This document shows positions 59,183 to 64,000 of a stretch of DNA of 64,000 bases, piece by piece; position 1 is the first letter of the stretch, and every line of letters begins with the position of its first letter. The notes below the pieces were generated by a model. The model saw only the letters and a list, made by a program, of their open reading frames with translations, did not search any database and had not been told where the DNA came from. The DNA comes from Bhargavaea cecembensis (GTDB taxonomy: Bacteria; Bacillota; Bacilli; Bacillales_A; Planococcaceae), in contig NZ_LQNT01000001.1 of the NCBI RefSeq assembly GCF_001619585.1, forward strand, positions 612,601 through 676,600, in the 5' to 3' direction. Both the position numbers and the translations under genes were made by a program.

Positions 59183-60353
59183 GAACACAAATTCCCCCTT
59201 TGAATACAGAATGGACCTGTCGGAATGCGCTGATATTGGATTCAGGATCTTCGTCCAAGAGGACAAAGTCTGCCGATTTTCCTTTTTCAAGCGTTCCGAC
59301 CGTTCGATCGACGTTCAGTGTTTTTGCTGCCTGTGAAGTCGCAGCTGCAATAATATCCCTAACTTTCATGCCATACTCCTGCATCAATTCAAGTTCTTTG
59401 GCAAAGTCTCCGTGAACATTGAACGGCGTTCCGGCATCGGTGCCTGCGGCAATCCTGACTCCAGCAGCAAGCGCTTTTTGGAAGCTCTCCCTGTGAGTAT
59501 GGAAGCAGTCGACCGCTTTTTTGACGGCATGGGCCGGAATCCCACCCGACTCCCCATGCTGGACGATGTAATAAGGCGCTGCAAGGGTCGGTACCAGAAC
59601 CGTATCGTGTTTGATCATCAGGTCGATCGTCTCGTCATCGAGGAAGATTCCGTGCTCAATCGTTGTGATACCTGCCCGGACCGCATTCTGGATGCCGGCA
59701 GTTCCCTGGGCATGTGCTGCAGTCGTCTTGCCTGCATGGAGGGCTTCCTCTACCGCTGCCCTCATTTCTTTCTCGGACAGTTGAGGAGATCCCGGATCGA
59801 CTCCGGGAGTCATCACACCGCCGGTGGCCATCAGCTTGATAACGTCCGCGCCGGCCTTAAGTGTGTCCCTGGTTGCCTTTCTTACGCCGTCCTCCCCGTC
59901 GGCTTCAGTGGAGAAAGGGTACCCGTGGCCCCCTGTCATGACGAGGGCCTGCCCGGAACCATAAACCGTCGGACCGGACATCAGCCCATCCCTAATCGAA
60001 TTCCGGTAATCCAGGTCGATATGCCACTTGGAACCAAGGTTTCGGACACTTGTGACACCTGACTTCAGCTGTTTCTGCGCATTCACATGATGCCTGTATG
60101 CTGAGATGGCAGGCGAGTCGCCGGCCACCTGTGCAAACGGATCACTGACTCCGTCCATACCGAGGTGGACATGCAAGTCGAACAGACCGGGAATCACTGT
60201 CTTGCCGGATCCGTCAATAACGGTGTCGGCCTCCAGGCGATCCGCCTCCTCGCCCGTGGCAAGGATCGTCTTACCTTTCACTACAATCGATGTGTTCAGC
60301 CGTTTTTCCCCATTGCCTGTATACATGGTGACGTTCTGTATTTTTAGTACCAC
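59145..60353 (-). CDS. Metal-dependent amidohydrolase (Xaa-Pro dipeptidase/imidazolonepropionase-like)
   Basis: A 402-residue amidohydrolase-superfamily TIM barrel. The metal site starts with PGLFDLHVHLGMDG (HxH); ADVIKLMATGGVMTPG carries the bridging Lys; TTAAHAQGTAGIQNAVRAGI and TTIEHGIFLDD give the two His ligands; AAGTDAGTPFNVHGD gives the Asp. The group includes prolidase-like enzymes acting on small peptides or N-acyl amino acids. GTG 60353 follows AAGGGGG. Middle gene of the AbgT-amidohydrolase-M20 operon, 22 bp after abgT. Confidence 0.9.
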   Translation of the reverse strand: MVLKIQNVTMYTGNGEKRLNTSIVVKGKTILATGEEADRLEADTVIDGSGKTVIPGLFDLHVHLGMDGVSDPFAQVAGDSPAISAYRHHVNAQKQLKSGVTSVRNLGSKWHIDLDYRNSIRDGLMSGPTVYGSGQALVMTGGHGYPFSTEADGEDGVRKATRDTLKAGADVIKLMATGGVMTPGVDPGSPQLSEKEMRAAVEEALHAGKTTAAHAQGTAGIQNAVRAGITTIEHGIFLDDETIDLMIKHDTVLVPTLAAPYYIVQHGESGGIPAHAVKKAVDCFHTHRESFQKALAAGVRIAAGTDAGTPFNVHGDFAKELELMQEYGMKVRDIIAAATSQAAKTLNVDRTVGTLEKGKSADFVLLDEDPESNISAFRQVHSVFKGGICVHESANKLEAVVG

Positions 60354-60375
60354 ACAAGTTCCCCCTTAGCAGTTG

Positions 60376-61920
60376 TTATGGCAGCATAATGCCGCCGCCC
60401 GGTCCGAGCGGTAAGCCAAGCAAGAACCAGATCGAGAACAGAATCACCCAGAAAATCGCGAATGCGATGGAATACGGCAAAAGCGTTGCGATCAGTGTGC
60501 CGATCCCGATGTTTTTGTCATACTTCTTCGCAAACGTCAGGAGAATGGCGAAGTAAGCAAGCATCGGCGTGATCGGGTTCGTAATTGAATCGGCGACCCG
60601 GTAGGCAACCTGGGTAACGGCCGGGTCATAGCCCATGAGCATGAACATCGGTACGAACACCGGAGCGAGCAGCGCCCACTTAGCCGATGCACTCGCAATC
60701 AGCAGGTTGATCAGTGCAGCGATGACGATAAACCCGAGGAAAAGGGACAATCCTTCGAAGCCGATTCCTTTCAGGAAGGCAGCTCCCTTGATGGCGATGA
60801 TCGGCCCGAGATTGCTCATTCCGAAAAATGAGATCATCTGGGCGGCAACAAATGCAAGAACGATATAGCCGCCCATTCCGGCCATGGCCTTGCCCAGATG
60901 CTCGGCGACATCTTTATCATTCTTCAGTGAACCGGAGGCAAAGCCATAGGCGAGTGCAGGAATCAGGAAGCCGAACAGCATGATCGGAACAATGCCTGTC
61001 ATGAACGGCGAAACGATGATGCCATTTGTTTCAGGATCTCGCAGGATTCCGTTTTCCGGTACGACCAGCCAAAGAATGACTGCAGAGTAGGCTGCAAGGG
61101 TGATTCCTGCCCAGAGAAGCCCACGCTTTTCTTCCGGCGTCGTCTTTTCGAGCTTTTCTACCTCACCTTGGAAAGTTCCCAGTCTGGGCTCGACAATCTT
61201 GGTTGTGACAAATGCCGCAACCGGAATCAGGACGAATGTTGACGCAATCATGAAATACCAGTTAACAGCCGGGTTTCCCACATAAGAGGGGTCAATCATC
61301 TGGGCACTCGACTGTGTAAATCCGAAAAGGAGCGGATCCAACATCGAAACGATCAGATTGGCACTGAAAGCTCCAGTGACGGTTGCATAACCGGCTACGA
61401 GACCTGCGATCGGGTTCCGTCCAAGAGCCGCGAAGATCATGGCTGCGATCGGCGGAAGAACAACCTGTGCTGCATCGGCAGCCGTGTTTCCAAGAACGGC
61501 GATCAGCAGGATGGTGGGCAGGATAATTTTCACCGGTGCATTCAGAATGGTCGTCTTCATGAAAGACGTGACCAGACCCGTGGACTCGGCAAGCCCCACC
61601 CCGAGCATGACCACAAGCACCATACCGAGAGGCGGGAATCCGGTAAAGTTCGGAACGAGTGTCGTCACGATGCTGCGTATGCCATCTGCGTTAAGCAAGT
61701 TCACGACTTTGATCGTCTCACCCGTACCCGGGTGGACGGCCGAGGTGCCAAGCACTCCGAAGATGGCGGATGCAATAAGAATCAGGACTGTAAAGATGGC
61801 AAACAGCGTGACAGGATCCGGCAACTTGTTACCGGCCTTCTCCACTCCGTTCAACATTCTCTGGAAAAAGCTCGGTTTTTTCGGCTGGCCAAGTTCTTCA
61901 ATACCAGCAAGTTTAGTCAT
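60376..61920 (-). CDS. AbgT-family transporter
   Basis: A 514-residue membrane protein with about 12-13 segments. LPDPVTLFAIFTVLILIASA, FPPLGMVLVVMLGVGLAEST, GNTAADAAQVVLPPIAAMIF and the late ASAKWALLAPVFVPMFMLMG are AbgT signatures. AbgT proteins import p-aminobenzoyl-glutamate or export sulfonamide-type drugs (E. coli AbgT, Neisseria MtrF). First gene of an operon with two amidohydrolases, which favours import of amide-linked dipeptide-like compounds (inference). ATG 61920 behind AAGGGGGG. Confidence 0.94.
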   Translation of the reverse strand: MTKLAGIEELGQPKKPSFFQRMLNGVEKAGNKLPDPVTLFAIFTVLILIASAIFGVLGTSAVHPGTGETIKVVNLLNADGIRSIVTTLVPNFTGFPPLGMVLVVMLGVGLAESTGLVTSFMKTTILNAPVKIILPTILLIAVLGNTAADAAQVVLPPIAAMIFAALGRNPIAGLVAGYATVTGAFSANLIVSMLDPLLFGFTQSSAQMIDPSYVGNPAVNWYFMIASTFVLIPVAAFVTTKIVEPRLGTFQGEVEKLEKTTPEEKRGLLWAGITLAAYSAVILWLVVPENGILRDPETNGIIVSPFMTGIVPIMLFGFLIPALAYGFASGSLKNDKDVAEHLGKAMAGMGGYIVLAFVAAQMISFFGMSNLGPIIAIKGAAFLKGIGFEGLSLFLGFIVIAALINLLIASASAKWALLAPVFVPMFMLMGYDPAVTQVAYRVADSITNPITPMLAYFAILLTFAKKYDKNIGIGTLIATLLPYSIAFAIFWVILFSIWFLLGLPLGPGGGIMLP

Positions 61921-62055
61921 AACAACTACCCCCCTTGAAAATGAATTGTTTAAATATTAACTCAATAAATTCACAAGGGATATGGGAAAAGTACCAAAGA
62001 ACATGAGATAGGTTTGTGGGAAGTAACAACATCCCTTTGATTAACTGCAGGAAAC

Positions 62056-62083
62056 GAAAAAGGCGCCCCAGAGGGACACCCTA
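62056..62083 (-). terminator. Terminator of the AEC transporter gene
   Basis: On the minus strand GGTGTCCC pairs with GGGGCGCC (two G-U pairs) around TCT, then TTTTTCG. Confidence 0.7.
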
Positions 62084-62103
62084 AACTCGGCAATTATCCT
62101 CGG

Positions 62104-63057
62104 TTATAACAACCATTGCAGAAGGCTGTATAACAGCGGAATGGTAAACATGCAAAGAATTGTGGAATAAATCACGCCATATGAGGCGAAAACAGCATCT
62201 GCTCCAAACTTCTGTGCATACAACGTAGTGGTTGTGGCGCTCGGCATGCCGGCTGTCAGTACAGCAATAAGGAGGAGATGTTCGGGGACTCGGAAAAGAA
62301 GAAAGATAAGCAGTGTCATTGGGAGGACCAGCAATTTCATAGAAGATGCGGTCCATAAATACACATTTCTGCTGTAATACCTAAAGTCATTCATACTGGT
62401 GTCTGCAAGCAGACTGCCGATCAGAATCATCGACAGAGGAACCGTCATCGTCCCGATATCCTCAAACGTCCTTAACAGCATGCCCGGCCAACTGAAAGGG
62501 AGAAACAGCATAGCCAAACCGACCAGTGTGGCAAGGATTCCCGGATTCAGAAAGAGTACCCGCCAGCTCACAGACACATCATGACGGGTGAACAGATAAA
62601 TCCCGTAGGACCAGATCAGAACCAGATAAAAGAGGTTGAACAGGGTCAGGTAGACCACCCCCTGCTCAGCCATCAGCATATAAATGACCGCAAATCCGAT
62701 AAACCCCTGATTACCGAAGACAATCAGACTCTCATAAACGCTCTTCTGACCATCCGGCAGGGCAGCCCGCTTCCTCAGCCAGGCACCGGCGATGATGGAA
62801 ACAGTCATCACAAAGACCGACATGGAGACGAGCCAAGTAAAATCCACCAATAGCTCAATTGAAAAGGTCGTATTCAGTGAGTACAGAATCAGTGCCGGCA
62901 ATGTAACGTACAGCATTAACTGGGTGATCACCGAATTGGCATGGTTGCTGAGAATGTTCATTTTCCTCACAATAAAACCGATTACAGCCATTAGATAAAG
63001 TGGGATCATCGTCAGGATAAATGCGGAAGCGGACAGGTCCCCTCCCCCTTTCTTCAT
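62104..63057 (-). CDS. AEC (auxin efflux carrier)-family transporter
   Basis: A 317-residue membrane protein with about 10 segments. VIGFIVRKMNILSNHANSVI, TLPALILYSLNTTF, VFGNQGFIGFAVIYMLMAEQ and ILIGSLLADTSM are AEC/YfdV-MleP-like blocks. Bacterial AEC proteins move malate, malonate or other organic anions. The start is uncertain: the frame opens at ATG 63057, but the best Shine-Dalgarno (GGGGGAGGGG) lies inside the first codons, so translation may begin at the following CTG codon (eighth codon) or at an internal ATG at codon 17. Monocistronic. Confidence 0.85.
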   Translation of the reverse strand: MKKGGGDLSASAFILTMIPLYLMAVIGFIVRKMNILSNHANSVITQLMLYVTLPALILYSLNTTFSIELLVDFTWLVSMSVFVMTVSIIAGAWLRKRAALPDGQKSVYESLIVFGNQGFIGFAVIYMLMAEQGVVYLTLFNLFYLVLIWSYGIYLFTRHDVSVSWRVLFLNPGILATLVGLAMLFLPFSWPGMLLRTFEDIGTMTVPLSMILIGSLLADTSMNDFRYYSRNVYLWTASSMKLLVLPMTLLIFLLFRVPEHLLLIAVLTAGMPSATTTTLYAQKFGADAVFASYGVIYSTILCMFTIPLLYSLLQWLL

Positions 63058-63162
63058 CCTGTAGGCTATGAAAAAGCTGGTACTGCGGTGCTACTCCATA
63101 AAACCTTCATTTAAAAATGATCAGATGCCTTCGAAAGACATTGGATCACACAATAAGTAAAT

Positions 63163-63714
63163 TTAAGATGCCTTTTGCTCAAGAAGGATATGAATCAATT
63201 GCGTTCTGTCGACCAACCGAACACCATTACTGGATGCAAGTTTCTTTGCAGCTTTTGTATAACCGCTATTGGTCACGACCCAGGCAGCATCCGCCCGGTA
63301 ATGCAATTTTGCTGCCACAATCTCCTGGACTGCCTTTATGCCAACATTGCTTTTGTACCTCTTTGCCTGAACAACAATACGTTGTCGATCTCGTTCCAAG
63401 ATCAAATCGGCGCCGAAGTCATTGCGATAAGGTGTCTGTCTCACTTTGTAGCCATTAGCCTCATACCGGAGTCTGAGAAAGTCCTCAAACTGCTTTCCGG
63501 ACATCTCATCCACCTGCATAATACCAGAAGCGCTCAATTTCCTGTTTTTATGTCTGTAATAAAGGAATAAACTGCTTACAATCAACACAAGCACTCCGAA
63601 AAACATAATAGCAGCAGACCTGACGGAAAATGTCATCAGAAATGTAATACCCCCAGCCGCAAGCGGAAAAATATAGATTGCCTGCTCAATGGGGTCATCC
63701 TTCTTTTTCGCCAT
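63163..63714 (-). CDS. Membrane-anchored restriction endonuclease-like (Mrr-cat) protein
   Basis: A 183-residue protein. Two hydrophobic segments (about 11-30 and 33-53) are followed by a PD-(D/E)xK nuclease domain: MSGKQFEDFLRLRYEANGYK (Glu), NDFGADLIL (Asp103) and IVVQAKRYKSNVG (Gln116-x-Lys118), the Mrr-like QxK form. Such membrane-anchored Mrr-cat proteins are widespread in Bacillales; whether they restrict DNA or act in repair is unsettled. ATG 63714 behind GGAGG. Next to the rRNA operon end, with no methylase partner, so it is not a classical restriction system. Confidence 0.85.
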   Translation of the reverse strand: MAKKKDDPIEQAIYIFPLAAGGITFLMTFSVRSAAIMFFGVLVLIVSSLFLYYRHKNRKLSASGIMQVDEMSGKQFEDFLRLRYEANGYKVRQTPYRNDFGADLILERDRQRIVVQAKRYKSNVGIKAVQEIVAAKLHYRADAAWVVTNSGYTKAAKKLASSNGVRLVDRTQLIHILLEQKAS

Positions 63715-63941
63715 ATAAAATCCTCCATACCTATAACATTGCCTACAAAGTAGACCTCAACAGCACCCTTTAAAACAAACGTAACCGCCTGGCTGACGCC
63801 CAAGCAGTACATCCACACCATCTTAATTCATACAATTTACCTATATTTTAACATAACAGGTGTGGGGCCGGTAGAGTTCCGCTAGAAGTGAATTTAATCA
63901 GAGCAGAAGAAGAGTTTAATGGCTCTCCGTTTATTGAACAC

Positions 63942-63972
63942 AAAAAAAACCGTCTCCATCAGGAGACGGCCT
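63942..63972 (-). terminator. Terminator of an rRNA operon
   Basis: On the minus strand GCCGTCTCC TGAT GGAGACGG is followed by eight U residues, directly after 5S rRNA. Confidence 0.85.
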
Positions 63973-63974
63973 TG

Positions 63975-64000
63975 TGCCCAGCGACGTCCTACTCTTGCAG
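63975..64000 (-). rRNA. rrf: 5S rRNA, 3' end (partial)
   Basis: The minus strand reads CTGCAAGAGTAGGACGTCGC then TGGGCA, matching the conserved GAGAGTAGGACG...GC end of Bacillales 5S rRNA. The gene continues off the right edge. A U-tailed terminator follows at once. It implies an rRNA operon transcribed leftwards into this window. Confidence 0.85.

Noticed and set aside
63163..63714. Restriction-modification system around the Mrr-like protein
   Set aside because: No methyltransferase or specificity gene nearby, and membrane-anchored Mrr-cat proteins are common core genes in Bacillales.

Overview
The window looks like a chromosomal segment of a low-to-mid G+C Firmicute of the order Bacillales, most likely the Planococcaceae/Caryophanaceae (Sporosarcina, Planococcus or Bhargavaea-like). 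The reasons are strong AGGAGG ribosome binding sites with frequent TTG/GTG starts, sigma-A promoters, U-tailed hairpin terminators after most genes, and Bacillus-type families: PrkA-YhbH-SpoVR, Spo0E, YhcN, PaiA/PaiB, YwqH/YwqI/LXG, YqcI and CcpA-type cre sites. No search could be run, so family names rest on motifs and recall.

Layout. 1-6.1 kb: a HisD-family dehydrogenase under an operator-rich promoter with a LacI regulator, a secreted M28 peptidase, tRNA-Ser, a DUF421 membrane protein, and an NhaC antiporter with a structured leader. 6.1-8.9 kb: a small integrated element in tRNA-Arg(CCT), bounded by 36-bp direct repeats, carrying a broken integrase, an orphan 100-aa protein and a HEPN-domain protein. 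8.9-13.6 kb: a Spo0E-like phosphatase, a YhcN lipoprotein, a GlcD-type oxidase with a BASS transporter, and a luciferase-like oxidoreductase. 13.7-18.4 kb: the conserved prkA-yhbH-spoVR cluster. 18.5-27.7 kb: ring-cleavage dioxygenase, TraB protein, RecQ, small P-loop kinase, nitronate monooxygenase, FtsH-like protease, SDR. 27.9-30.4 kb: ABC exporter with its TetR regulator and twin operators. 30.4-33.7 kb: YqcI, GyrI-like protein, branched-chain aminotransferase, a small unknown.

33.8-37.9 kb: a cre-controlled operon (small membrane protein, SSS symporter, acyl-CoA synthetase, MaoC) for uptake and activation of a carboxylic acid. 38-41.2 kb: SDR, ferredoxin, a Cys-rich copper-storage-like protein, YdhK lipoprotein, DUF488. 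41.2-44.9 kb: marR-paiA-paiB, a GNAT acetyltransferase and a dicarboxylate symporter. 45-49 kb: a type VII secretion LXG locus with two DUF5082/DUF5344-like partners, an LXG protein whose C-terminal half is an internal duplication, and two lipoproteins; two more paralogous lipoproteins sit at 54.7-55.8 kb. 49.1-54.4 kb: glutaminase, AbgB-like amidohydrolase and MFS transporter under a complex promoter, next to an unusual regulator. 56-62 kb: PucR-like regulator, M20 peptidase, metal-dependent amidohydrolase and AbgT transporter. 62-64 kb: AEC carrier, Mrr-like nuclease and the 3' end of a 5S rRNA.

The least-explained signals are three intergenic arrays with a 21-bp period, each lying within about 20 bp of the terminator of a minus-strand gene; the tRNA-Arg mini-island with its HEPN cargo; the LXG protein with a tandem-duplicated C-terminus and four paralogous lipoproteins; and the nhaC leader structure.
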